A stretch of 64,000 nucleotides of DNA from Volvox africanus. Its lineage: Eukaryota; Chlorophyta; Chlorophyceae; Chlamydomonadales; Volvocaceae. The translations under genes and the position numbers were made by a program. Where the stretch lies: positions 5,395,501-5,459,500 of the forward strand of contig BSDZ01000080.1 in NCBI GenBank assembly GCA_030268105.1, read 5' to 3'. Positions 1 through 40,371 of this stretch are shown one piece after another (positions within the stretch are counted from its first letter, which is position 1; each line of letters begins with the position of its first letter). The notes below the pieces were generated by a model. The model was not told the DNA's origin and did not search any database. It saw only the letters and a list, made by a program, of their open reading frames with translations.

Positions 1-155
1 TCAAGTTTGTAGACCCATCGCCGCACGAGTAAAACCTGCCCTACGGCAGGCAACCTAAGACGCTTTAAGGTATACACTGTACTACGCTACACAGCTCTCC
101 GAGACATATGGTAAAAGTCACAAAAGCCAGACATACCACGTCACCTTCCAAGACA

Positions 156-160
156 TTACA
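156..160 (-). promoter_or_regulatory. Polyadenylation signal TGTAA of the OB-fold gene
   Basis: TTACA on the plus strand reads TGTAA on the minus strand, about 370 nt past the stop at 530. TGTAA is the standard volvocine poly(A) signal. It is the only copy seen between the stop and the window edge. Bases 1-155 hold nothing else recognisable. Confidence 0.5.
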
Positions 161-529
161 CAGTGTCAGCTCGTAGCAACAGCGGTAAACAGTTCCTTGT
201 TTGCACTGTACACTACGAATGCGAACACCTGACAGGTCGCTCTTCTATTTCTGACGGTATGACACTTCCCTATATACGGTCACCAACAAACATGTATCGA
301 CTACAGCCTGAAACAACCCTTGAAATGCCAAGGCCATGCTCTTCTCCGTGCATAAGGAAGTGTTAACCGTTGCTGCACCTGTAAGAACGTTCCTGTCCCT
401 GCAAAAAGGAGACCCCCCTCTACAGCCTTCTCGGCAAATCTCACCGAAGGTGCTTGCCTGTGACTAACATACAAGCTGGCTGTGGGCCCCCAACGCCAAC
501 TTGCGTTGACTCGGCCCTTCCAACTCCCG

Positions 530-1201
530 CTAAGCTCCAATAGTGACGAGCTCAAACTCTAGAAGGGACATGTTGTTTGACGTCTGTGGTCATAGGACAG
601 CATTGAAAGCAGGTAAAGCTCTTATTTTGCAAACCATGTCATGCAGCAACGCAGTATGCGAGGCACAACGTATGCATGCAATAGGAAAGCACGAGGTCGA
701 CTCGCAAAGCTACATCTCCAAAACAGGGACCAAAAGACACACTTACGTTAACGGGCCCTTGTAGATCACCTCCGGCCTCCACCAGTCCACCGTCGACAGA
801 AATCCGCATTGATCCACGATACATATCAACTTTTGCTCCTTTTAATGTGATAATAGCTCCAGTTTGTGCGACGTCCACTGCACGTCGGAAGAATCGGTCA
901 GCCAGCTGCGCAACGGGTGAATTGCAACCTTTTACATCCAGGACACGCACCCTGCTCATTGCGCGCCACAAAAACGATGATCCCCGTGCTGTCAGCTACC
1001 AGACACTCTGCTACTTTCACAGCTGAGGCTCTGGGCCCTCGTTGCCGGGTCATAACAGTTGTCGCATTGATGACCTGTATATAATAAGAATCAAATAATT
1101 ATCATTGTAGAAATGGCCTATCTGGCTTACACCATGCACACCTTGACAGTGAGTGTCAAGTTCTTCTGCTCAGGACGCAGGCTTATAATTGATGTAGACA
1201 T
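530..1201 (-). CDS. Small OB-fold nucleic-acid-binding protein, complete (122 aa, 4 exons)
   Basis: Exons on the minus strand are 1201-1142, 1074-951, 877-747 and 583-530. All junctions are GT-AG, phases join (0, 1, 0) and the coding total is 369 nt. The start ATG (1201-1199) sits in a good context (gaaaATGt). Visible motifs follow the plant OB-fold family related to the SOSS-B/single-strand-binding proteins: SLRPEQKNLTLTVK at the N terminus, VAECLVADSTGIIVF, ARNEQVD, AIITLKGAKVDMYRGSMRIS, and a C-terminal NNMSLLEFELV. The family is a single five-stranded beta-barrel that binds RNA or single-stranded DNA; which of these this protein binds is inferred only. No targeting peptide is evident. It is divergent from the glucan synthase gene. 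Confidence in the model is high because all four conserved blocks appear in order; the exact function is unknown. Confidence 0.85.
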
Positions 1202-1763
1202 TTTCAAATTGAACTGATACAGATTACCACAGTTTTAATCAATCTGCCGCTTGTGGGTGTCCATCGCTTGTGCCTACACAGAATGGTACCACGGAGCCGT
1301 ACAGGTAGGTGATATAAGCAAACAAATCTACTGCTGTTAGAATATGTAGTCGTTGATACTAAATCTATAACCTTAGGACTCTACAGGAAATATACTCAGG
1401 AGAAAAAAGGCGTATGTCAGTTGTCAGCTGACACCCTAACTGCGCGATTTCGCATTTTCAGGCCCAGCACCCACATAACCATACATTTCCTATTGTGATG
1501 TTACTGTTGAAGTTAGAAACTCAGGGAGTTTCAATCGTGTGTCCTCTTCAACTCTTGGATTGGTTTTCCAAACGTGGGCCTTCGGTCGAGTTCCTGTGAA
1601 GCTTATTAATGACGTCACAATTATTAAGCGCCAGTAATATCTAGTTTGAGGTGCTTAGAGGGATATCGCGATGTTCGGTGGGCGAAAACGTTTTCGGTCA
1701 TGCTGCGTATGCAGCATTAAACAACTTCCCTAGGTTGAAACGAGCGCCGTTTATGCTGGCTTA
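1202..1763. promoter_or_regulatory. Divergent intergenic region, OB-fold gene / glucan synthase gene
   Basis: These 562 bp separate two start codons pointing outward. The DNA is AT-richer than the flanking exons and has no convincing frame. It must hold both promoters and any 5' UTR. No single TATA element could be assigned with confidence. Confidence 0.45.
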
Positions 1764-30997
<29,234 letters not shown>

Positions 30998-32452
30998 TGT
31001 ATCTGCTGAGAGAGAGAAGTGCATGCCACGAGGGAAGGCCTGGTGAGAAGTGAGAGCAAGTAACGGTGAAACAAGGCCCTGCATTCGGTGCTTGCTTTTG
31101 CTTAGGTTTGCAATTAATTTTTTGCCGAAATAGAGAATGTTAAGTACGTTCGTTAATTAAATGCAATTACATTCTTGCCGGAATGAAATTGTTGTCTTTA
31201 GGTTGTGTGTGGCCTCCAGTAGTCAGATAGCGCATTACCACATGAATAACACCGCGGTTCAGATGAGGCAGCTATCTTCACCTCTTCAGTCGTGGCTCTA
31301 GCCAGGGTCTCTTCATCGTCATCATTATCCAATGTGGCCACAAAATAGCTGCGGCGGGGACTGCGGTCCCATTATACATACGCAGGCCCTCCCCTGGGTT
31401 CCTTGTACAGTGCAATTATGATGGTGGTATGATTATAATATTTATGGATGATATTTTGTATGGGCGCCAAGAAAGCTTTGTGTGTGGCGCGAAATGCATG
31501 TTATAAATGCACAGCATGTGTTGCTCCTTTCACGCGAGATGCTAGGATTTGGATCCATCTCATGACGGGGCTGGTGATGAAGTTATGGTGTCCATCACGT
31601 GCGTGCGATTGTTTTTGTTTTGAAGCATGCACTTCCGTGATCACTATCTTGGCCAGAGTCAAGAAAGTGACCACGCAATCTACTTAGGGTTTGTACTCTC
31701 ATCAAGAGTATCCGTACCAGCGGTCATATTGGTCACATTCACGTTTTGGCGATGTGTGTGTATATGCCACCAACCCTATCCCTACGGCCAGCGGCCCGGG
31801 TGTGTCAATGTGCTCTTTTCCAGGCCACAGAGCCTGTGGATACATATTTATGGTTATATGGAGTATTTGCCCTCGTTCTAGCACTGATGCTTATTTGCTT
31901 GACAATATAGTGCCATTGCACCGCGCTAAGCCGCTTTTGCGTCAATCTGAGCTTCGGTCCTGTCTTCGCTGCCGCCGCTTAAGACCTGCGGAACTTTGTA
32001 CGCGCCAGAGTGCCCATTGTGTACATTTGCGCCAACGCGTACAACTATATATGTCCTTTTCACTTTTAACATGCTGAGGGCTATATTTAATAGGCGCAGG
32101 TAAGTATGGTGCCGTCGGTCGGAATGTGTGTCCCGACATGTGTTTGGGCCGATAAGCCGCCGGTCAGTGCCGCAGTCTGCAGCGCTCAGAAAGGTGTTCT
32201 TAATAAACCGCCCGAGCACCTTGCTTACTTGTCGGGCTGATTGAACTCAACGTGTGATTTATTAGTCAATAGCAGCTTTCAGTACTTGACGGAGGCTGTT
32301 TTCCAACGTGTGCATGTGAATATATTGCAGCTGTTAAGGATGTACGACAGGCCGTGAGGATGTCCCCGAGTTTCTTCCCGGGACTTCCTGACACTAAACG
32401 GCTACATTTTGTCATCTGCTAGGGATGCCAGTAAATGAGTGCCGCGCGTGCT

Positions 32453-32472
32453 GGGTAGGGTAGGGTAGGGTA
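32453..32472 (+). repeat. (GGGTA)4 short tandem repeat
   Basis: Four exact pentamers. It is not the volvocine telomere unit (TTTTAGGG). Confidence 0.85.
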
Positions 32473-32690
32473 CATACTTTCAATTGGATCACTGCGATAC
32501 ATTCATGATGTCCATGTCGTCATATGCCGCGGCATGCAACGGTCCCCATGCTAGGGCCGCATGTTTGAGGTGCATTCTTTGATGGCAAATTCTTTCTTCC
32601 ATACGGCGTGCACGTACGACTTCGGTGTCAAAGCGGTTGGATTTGAACGAAGCTGTAAATTTTCTCCACTCCGGCATATAATTGCAGTGG

Positions 32691-32720
32691 CCACCTGGAC
32701 ATGACGGTATGTCCAGGTGG
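32691..32720. other. Perfect 12-bp inverted repeat with 6-nt loop
   Basis: CCACCTGGACAT, loop GACGGT, then ATGTCCAGGTGG. The stem is perfect and stands in otherwise unassigned DNA. Its role is unknown. Confidence 0.6.
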
Positions 32721-34024
32721 AGTGTCCCATCCACGCGGTGGTGCTGGTGAAGTTCAAATCATAAACTACTGACTTGACGATAGAGGGAACTGTAGCGATG
32801 TAACAAACAAACACCCTTCGACAGCAACACCTGCGGCGGATGTTGCTGTGGTGGCGTGTCGGTTAGAATTCTAGGTTTTTGTACCCCTCCTGTCTCCTCC
32901 CCTCCCATCGCATGGCGCCGGAACTGCAGACAGCGCGCTAAAGCGCCACTGTTGCCGTTGGTGCTGCAGTACGACAGTATACTTCCGGAATCCGTTAGGT
33001 ACGTTGGAACAGTTCGTCCGCTGCGCAGACTCAACCACATCGGAGAATGCTCTCGAATGCCATCTAAAGCGATGTCCATCCGTATTGTGAGGGTGCTCTT
33101 CATAGAGTGTCTCTCCGGACAGCATGTGCTCCATCAGCCCGCCCGTTCCGACGCCGCATCCACAACACCACTGTACGTGGCTCAGCACCTCGCCTTATCT
33201 CGCCAGGACAGGCCCCCCATGTCTATCGTTTCCCAGAACGAAACCCTGTATCGTGCGATCTCACTCCCTTGCCGATCTTTCTGTGACATATGGTAATCTT
33301 TACGAATTACCTTGTAACAAGTAAAAATGATCATATTGGTGACTTTTACCATCCCTCGCATACACCAGTCACGCACTCGCCCAAAGCGCAGGGTTCACCC
33401 ATCCAGGGGTTATTGGATGGTCTGTCGTTCGCCCAGTTGCGATGCCCATGTGGGCCTTGTCCTCCAAAGTGACTTTGAAATCTGTCTCTCCACGTATAAT
33501 TACTATAGTTAAAGCAACTTCCCGAGGCTAATCCAAAATAACCCCTGATACCATGCTAATCACGTATGGAGAACTCAGTGCCCAGTGGAATATGTACGGT
33601 CCGGAACTACTCGGGGCTAGCAGCAATCCACATTTATAATTTGCATTAATTAGTAAAGAATCGAATACGTTTTGAAAAGAGGACACTATAAATAAACCAG
33701 AAATCACGCTGCTAAGCTGCCAACCGCTGCTCGCGACGGTTAGGCAACCGCAGTTTACGTGAGTAAGGCATTCCGACGCAGCCCGGTGCGACTCGGTTGA
33801 AAATCTTACACGTGCTGTAAATAGTGGGGCCTTAAGATTTTTAAGTTGTCTTCTGCGTTATACATGTATGGTTAGCCGGCTTATGCAGCGGTTAGGGTGC
33901 TGAAATGCAAACTGACAACCGCTAAATCCAATTTTGTGAGGCCACAAGTGGCCCGTCCTCTTATCGAGTATATTTAGCACGCAACCATTCCTTCATTTTT
34001 ACTCATTTCATTTATACAACAAAA

Positions 34025-36223
34025 ATGATGTTGCAGAGCCGTTCAATTCACACTCGCCCGGCAGCTCGCGTCGCTGCTCGTCCTGCGCGCGTTTATGCCG
34101 TGAAGGCTCAGGCGCTATTCGGCTTTGGTAGCGCTAAGACGGCTGAGCTGGCGACAAGTGAGTTCTACGACTTCACCGTCAAGGTATGTCGTTCCAGACA
34201 TCCAGCCGTGTCACACCTAAGCTGATCATATAATGACACTGAGCATTATATTTTAATAATACTATGACGACACGCATTTCAACACTAATGGTGAATATGC
34301 GGCGTTGCTCGCTATTGGCGTTGTATAGGATATCGATGGCAAGGAGTTCAAGCTATCGACCCTGAAGGGCAAGGCGGTCTTGGTAGTCAACCTCGCCTCC
34401 CAATGCGGCTTCACACCCCAGTACAGCGAGCTGCAGGGTCTGTATGCGAAGTTCGGCAAGCAGGTACGCGGAACTCCACGTCCCATCCCTCAGGAAGACA
34501 ATTCTTTGTGGAATTGAACGCATATAGGGAACGGCCAAATGTTGCTTCATGCGATGCTCCGCAAAAAAATACCTTCGCCACCTGGGAAGCTCGACCTTGC
34601 GGAAGGCTCCTACCTTTGAAGTGTGTTTTAGCCTGGATAATCTTCCACCTGCATTCCCATGTTGTTGCTTATGTGCTGTGGCCGGGCCCTTACTGCCCCA
34701 CGCCTCCCGTGACCCACATTGCATCTCGCCGCCGTGCCAGGGCTTCACCGTGCTGGGCTTCCCTTGCAACCAGTTTGGCGCCCAGGAACCCGGCTCCAAC
34801 CAGTCCATTAAGTCGTTTGCCAGGTCCAACTACGGGGTGACGTTCCCACTGATGTCCAAAGTTGACGTCAACGGTCCAGGCGGTGAGCTGTCGTGGAGTC
34901 GAGTTGATACATTTGGGGGCCGCGTAACGAGAGAAACAGGACCCTGCATAGAGGGGGCTTAGACATCCTGTGGTGGCGGTGGGTGTTGCAGTAAAAATTG
35001 CATAGGAAAAGTGCTTCTTGGTACATCTTGGCCTCCCGGGGGACTGGAACGACTGGCTTCCCGGGGCAAATCCCCTGGAAACCCCCGAGGTGGTACCGTA
35101 ACCAGTGGCACTTTCCCGAACCCTCATGGCGCCCGCTCCTGATATTTTCTCTTTGTCTTCCGCAGCTGAGCCACTGTTCAACTGGCTCAAGGCCCAGAAA
35201 GGTGGCCTTATGGGCGATGACATCAAGTGGAACTTCAGGTGGGTCTCCAGGAAGGATGAGCTGGTCAGCCTGGGGCCAGGCTGGGGCACCGGTCCTGATC
35301 TTCACCGCGTGGAGGGCGACGATATCCCGTGGTGGGAAAAGAAGCCCATTCGGGGTGGCACCTCCTCTCACGAACCTCTTATGGGGACGAAGATACACTC
35401 CGAAACCAAGGCTTAGAACGGAGGGGCATAGAAATGCTGCGCTTCTTCCGTTCCATCTGTGCGTTCGGTTGTGCGTGCAGATGTCTGCAATATCCTCAGC
35501 ACCCATCATGTTCTACACTTTCATTGCATCTCCGAACGTTGTTGTGTTTGTAAGTGAAGTATTATTTGTTTTTTCACGAAAATATGTTTGTACGGCCTCC
35601 CTGGGCCCGTGTGCTCTCGCTGCGCTTGTCGACGCTCTGCGAACCTCCGTGCCACCCAAACTCCCCTCTTACTACCGCGCAGCAAGTTCCTGGTGGACAA
35701 GGAGGGCGCAGTGGTGGGCAGGTAGGTCATGTCTGGGCTGACATGAGTCGGCGTGCGCCGGGTTATGATCCTCCGGGCTGAAAGTAATGAGTTGGTACGT
35801 GCCCTTGGCTGTGTGTCCATTGGCTCTCCTTTTACAGATACATTGAGAGAAATGACGACCTTGTCGCAGATAGCTAGATGAGCATGCACGCCTTCACCCT
35901 TGCGCATATGTACCAACATCGTTGCGTTACAAACGAAGCTTGGCGTGTGTTGCTCGGTGGGCTGTAGGTCGCTAGGTGTTCAGTTGCTCACTTTTCGTCC
36001 ATCACTTTTTGTTTGCTGGTATTTGTAAGTTGGGACATACATTACATGACTTTGTTCACATTTCGTAGTCGATGCTGCATATGGTGTATTCCTAGCTCCT
36101 TCGTCCCGCCTGTTTTAGACTCTTTCCCTTTCCTCCGCAACGTTCCACGAACCCGTTTTGATTAGGTATGCGTCGACAGCCTCCCCGAGCTCACTGGAGG
36201 CTGACATCCGGAAGGCCTTGTAA
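34025..36223 (+). CDS. GPX: Glutathione peroxidase-like protein, complete (201 aa, 6 exons)
   Basis: The enzyme reduces hydrogen peroxide or lipid hydroperoxides. Exons are 34025-34183, 34329-34463, 34741-34882, 35166-35238, 35683-35721 and 36166-36223, with phases 0, 0, 1, 2, 2 and a total of 606 nt. The first 30 residues are Arg/Ala-rich without acids and look like a plastid or mitochondrial transit peptide. The peroxidatic residue is Cys79 in NLASQCGFT, a cysteine codon rather than selenocysteine. [15 protein letters not shown] and KWNF (Trp167, Asn168) supply the conserved Gln, Trp and Asn. The region where plant thioredoxin-type enzymes carry the resolving cysteine reads [12 protein letters not shown] and has none, as in animal GPX4. 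The start is the first ATG in an A-rich leader (caaaaATG). No TGTAA was seen soon after the stop. Confidence 0.93.
35838..35877 (+). other. GPX: Candidate alternative last exon of GPX
   Basis: The acceptor TCCTTTTACAG is in the same phase as exon 6 and would add [12 protein letters not shown] and a stop, giving 195 residues. A TGTAA signal lies 147 nt downstream at 36024-36028, inside what is otherwise intron 5. The regular exon 6 encodes the family-like [18 protein letters not shown]. Confidence 0.4.
36024..36028 (+). promoter_or_regulatory. GPX: TGTAA poly(A) signal inside GPX intron 5
   Basis: It reads ATTTGTAAGT. It could terminate the short GPX isoform. Confidence 0.35.
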
Positions 36224-37506
36224 CTGGGCCCCCCTCTACGTCCACCTCACGATGGGGTGCGAGGTCGCAGGGGTGAATCACTTAAGCGCAGGTTGTCGAA
36301 TGTCGCGGAGGGTCCAGTGTAGCGTCCATTGGCATCTTCACTAGTATTTTGTTTGCAGCACTTGTCGTGTTTTTGACTTGACTTAAAAGCAGACCGGCCG
36401 ATAATTTTTGGCTCTTGAGTTCCCGGAACGTTGGTTCAGTCCAGAACGACTCAGCGCGTGTGCAAGTGTGCTAAGGTGCCGTCGTAGTGGGACCAGAGCT
36501 CTCATGCGACCTGAGTACCTGGTAGAAAAGGAACTCTGGGTCGGTAGGATTGGCACACCGGGTGGATTTTTTTAACCGGTAAAGGATCAATCATGACTCA
36601 AAATGTGCGTATGACCTGTGCTCACCACCATCACAGGCGGCAGTGTCCTTGTCCTGTCTTCCCTCACATCAAGGCACTCAGCGTGAATGGGATAGGCAGC
36701 TGAGAAGATGCGTCCGCAAGAACGCCATTACATGCGCACGTTTATGGTGCCGGTCACCTGGCTGCTGCTTCTCATCAATTCAGTTTATTATTATTCTTAC
36801 AGATGTACATTGTACATCAGGCTGGTCAGTTAGGTTCTCTAGGTGGTCCTTCACACTTAATACTGCCTTTGCGACATCGCCAAACCTACGTGCTGATAAA
36901 ATCAACCTCAGCCCTCTACCTGCTTGTTCGTTTGTTATCCAGGTACAGTGAAACGAAACCTCATGTCACGACATTAGTGTCATCCCTGACTATCCATCAG
37001 CCACACGGAGGGCATGCTGATAACTAGGCAACCGATAGCAATGTCTGTGCGCCGTTGCGCAACTCTTAAATGGTGATGATTATAGGACGGTTTCGGTTGT
37101 CGTCGCATCCTAACACATTGATCGTCGGAACATCTAGGATGTCCTCGATATAGACCGGCCATGCCGGGCTTAAGGAACACTCCCCATCGCCTCTGTGCCT
37201 TCTTCCCCCTGTCCGCAGTTGATCCATAGACATGGCCCCAAACCTTCCCAGTATGGCTTCCGCAGTAAACACAGTTCTCATCCCAACATGATCAATCGTC
37301 AAATCAAAATCTCAGACCTAACTCATCCTGCAGTACAAAGAATCTTACCCCTTGTTTATCCTAATCCACCGCCGCCATTCACTTCGGAGGTAGCTCCGGA
37401 GTCAAGTGTCAATTAATTTCAAAAAACTTATTTGACACAGCGCAGTACCGTGCGGGGTGGACGGGGCGGCACGCCGCGACAAAGGAAGCTGAGCAGTTAC
37501 GACAAT
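36224..37506. other. Convergent intergenic region, GPX / 216-aa gene
   Basis: It must hold the GPX 3' UTR. A minus-strand frame at 37302-37066 is open but could not be joined to the next gene, which has its own stop and TGTAA. Nothing else is recognised. Confidence 0.35.
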
Positions 37507-37511
37507 TTACA
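37507..37511 (-). promoter_or_regulatory. TGTAA poly(A) signal of the 216-aa gene
   Basis: TTACA on the plus strand, 40 nt past the TAG at 37553-37551. Its closeness supports exon 3 being the last exon. Confidence 0.45.
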
Positions 37512-37550
37512 TCCGTGAATCCCAGAGCTCAAATCGACGTCGGTCCAATG

Positions 37551-38477
37551 CTACCTCAGAGCCTCTTGTGACCTGCGGTGCAGTGGCGAGGGAAAAACGA
37601 CTTCTAGGTTTGACACCACCAGATCCGGCGACACCTCGACGGCGGAGACCCCGCATTGCCAACAGACCTTCATGCCGGAATATGCGCTGCAGTACGTGGC
37701 CGCAGACATCCGCTCGATCCGTCCCGATCGGAAGACCAACACTTGTGTTTTGTTGGCAATCCTTCACCCTCCAGGGCTTCGAGGGCTATAACTCCATACG
37801 ACTTACCGCAAGAGGGTATGTCCGGCGAAGTAACAGTTCCCTCCATCCCTCCCGCCCTCCTTTCACGGCCCTCCATCTCAGCCCCCTGGGCAGCACCTCC
37901 CTGCACCTCCCCTGCACACCCAGCTCCTTGCCTCGTTTACCGGCTTTCCCAGGCCCCATCCTTACCGGTGAGTTTGGTGGCCGGCTGCCCTCCCGCCCTA
38001 AAGAGCTGTTGGGCGACTTGGCGTCCGTCGCAGGAAAGCGCCCACACGAAGCGCCCCTCGGGGTCCGCAGCCACCTCCACGACCGGAGAGGGGCCCTCAT
38101 GGGCGGAGAAGGCGGCGCCACGAATACCGTATGGTTCATGCACACTGAGGCGGGCAAAAGGCTCTGGCGGGGCGGCCGCTGCCCGCAAGGGGGTCGGGGA
38201 GTCAGGGGCTGCGGCAGCGGGCGTCGGATTCGTGGTGACGCCGCCAAAGACGAGGCTGCCGCTGTGGGTGTGGGTGTGGGTGTGGGTGTGGGTGTGCGTG
38301 TGGACCAGGCTGTGGCTGTCCGGGCTGCCTGAGTGGCGGTGGCGGGAAGGTGAGTCCTGGAGGGTGGACATTGTCTGGGGCCTGCAGGAGTGGGCGAAGG
38401 CGATGGAAGCTGAGAAGTGGTTTTACGTCAGATGTCGAAGTGGGCGCCGAGGCAGGCCGCGAGATGCCGCTGGACAT
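37551..38477 (-). CDS. Unidentified 216-aa protein with His-Thr repeat (3 exons)
   Basis: Exons on the minus strand are 38477-38427, 38374-37966 and 37741-37551. Junctions are GT-AG, phases join (0, 1) and the total is 651 nt. Residues 1-90 are Ser/Pro/Ala-rich and include a run of alternating His and Thr encoded by a (CCCACA)n hexamer (38266-38304). The second half looks like a folded domain: PYGIRGAAFSAHEG, VVEVAADPEGRFVWALSCDG, then GRIERMSAATYCSAYSGMKV and a Cys-containing segment. The pattern suggests beta-strands, possibly one propeller-like repeat, but I do not recognise the family. Translation could also begin at the Met at 38370 in exon 2. A TGTAA lies 40 nt after the stop. Expression is not proven. 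Confidence 0.55.
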
Positions 38478-39931
38478 TGCTGCGGATCGCAACTAAAGGA
38501 GGGACAGAAGGTATGAATGCAGTAAAGCTACGGATTCGGTAACGTGGACGGAAGCAGAAGCGACACAAAGCGACACATATGATTACCAGATGATGCTGTG
38601 GGCTTCAGGCGTACGGGACTTAGCGTGGGCTTCGACCTGGGGTCAACGAGGCGCGTAAACCAGCGGAGGACGAATTCAACGGATCGATATTATTGAGTAA
38701 TACGAAGCGCTTATCTGACAAGCTTTCCGCGGCATGCCAGATGGTGTAGTTGTAGCCGCCGCAAGCATGGCTGCTTAGATGCGCGCAGGCGGAATCACCG
38801 CACCGGCCACAAGTTTTACCTAAGACTGCAAAACCTGTGCAGCTTAAGGATATGATAAAGAAAACAACAAGAAAGGAACGCCTGTGGCGGTTTTCGAGCT
38901 GGTCCCAGGCACGCTATAAAGCATGCACTGTGTAAGTCCCCGCCAAAGCAGACTTTTCCTGCCCGGTTTCAACAAAAGCACAACGCCGAATACGGCTTTC
39001 AATTGGATTTAACATGCGTCATCACCTTAATATGGGAGGTAAGATACCATCAACGTAATTCAGGGGCTGTTCCTTGGTGGTTGGATCGACCAGCAAGGCC
39101 CGTCGCGGGGCCGGGGCCACAGGACTTGTAGATCTCGACGTCCAGCTCAATCAATCTGCCAATTTTCAAGTCAGAACGGTTTTTCTTATTAAGGACAGAA
39201 CTAAGATGTGGGCTTCCCGCCGGCTTCTTACGACACTATCATGACTCACCATCAAAAACTCCGGAACGGTCCCCAAAACAAACAAACACGGGTGGCGTAA
39301 CTGTAAACGTTTAATTTCAAGGAGACGGCGTATCACGACCACGATCGCGATTCCAGTTCGGATCATCAATAGCGGCTGTGGGTCTTCGTAGGTGGGCAGC
39401 TTGGCACCCTGCTGGGCACAGGCCGCGGACGGCCGCGCTAGGTCATCCCGGCATTGTCACGGTCCCCAGGGCATGGCCAAGAGACCCAAGCCCTAACTGA
39501 ATATGCCGTCTGCCGCGATAAAAAGCAAACGAGGGATTTGGAAGCTGCATTCAGCTCTTATGTTCTGTCAATTGCCTTCACCCCTACTTGGCGTACGCGT
39601 TCTATCACGACACAACGTGACGTAACCTGCACAGCGCGTGACATCTGGAATGACATCACGCGTCACATGCGCAACGGTCCCATGCTTGGACTTGCGGTAA
39701 CAAACTATGCTCGGCAACCTATCCGAGCAGCAACAGCATACATTAACGTGATAACTTGCATTGTAGGGAACCGATCATGACGGGGTGTGTCGTGATAGTT
39801 GTATGAAGAACCTCTGGGTCACGACTTTCACAGTCAACAGAGTACATCTTAATGCTTGGGAATGCTTGGGGCTCACGTGCAAGATGCACAAGAATGTGCA
39901 AATAAAAAAGACATCGCTGCTGAAGGCCGCT
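38478..39931. other. Intergenic region, no gene recognised
   Basis: About 1.45 kb upstream of the 216-aa gene and downstream of the DIL gene. Short frames here show no family features or splice chain. Confidence 0.4.
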
Positions 39932-39936
39932 TTACA
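39932..39936 (-). promoter_or_regulatory. TGTAA poly(A) signal of the DIL gene
   Basis: TTACA on the plus strand, 436 nt past the stop codon at 40374-40372. Confidence 0.5.
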
Positions 39937-40371
39937 TTTTGTACCAGTCATATATACACGTACATATATACATACTCGGCTCCGCTTCGTTAAAGGGGAA
40001 GGTGGTAGGTGCAGCCACAAACAAATCCCAACGGCACTACACCGTGTCACAACGGCACTTTCCCTGCCTCCATGGTCCTATCAGTTAAATCCACACCGCA
40101 TGCCTAGGCTTGGCAGCGCCGCTTGGCCCTGCTGGCAATCTGCTCCTAGTGCACTGCTGCTGCTGCTGTTTCAACACACCCCTTCACCATTCACCATTCA
40201 CGCGCATTATATACAGACAGCCGAAATGAGGCATGGCGTGAGATGGCGCCCTTCTCCACAGGGGTATTTCCCGGCCAGCATGACCCCATCTCTTCCCAAA
40301 TCTTTATCTCTGTTTGTTGTTTGCCCAAGCAAATTAAAAACCCCTTCCTAGTTGTTCAGCGACAGCCCAGA

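Larger units (their letters stand above)
30998..34024. other. Intergenic region between GSL and GPX
   Basis: About 3 kb of AT-richer DNA. Minus-strand frames at about 32489-32734 and 32871-33188 are open, but I found no family match and no consistent splice chain, so no gene is called. It contains a perfect hairpin (32691-32720) and a (GGGTA)n run (32453-32472). A possible TATA sequence for GPX, GTATATTTAG, lies near 33967. Confidence 0.4.

Noticed and set aside
32453..32472. Telomere-like repeat
   Set aside because: The unit is GGGTA with four copies, not TTTTAGGG, and it is internal.
32489..33188. Minus-strand frames that might be exons
   Set aside because: Two frames overlap and compete, no acceptor/donor chain works, and no family is recognised.
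37066..37302. Further exon of the 216-aa gene
   Set aside because: The gene already has a stop at 37551 and TGTAA at 37511, and phase-matched splice sites to this frame were not found.
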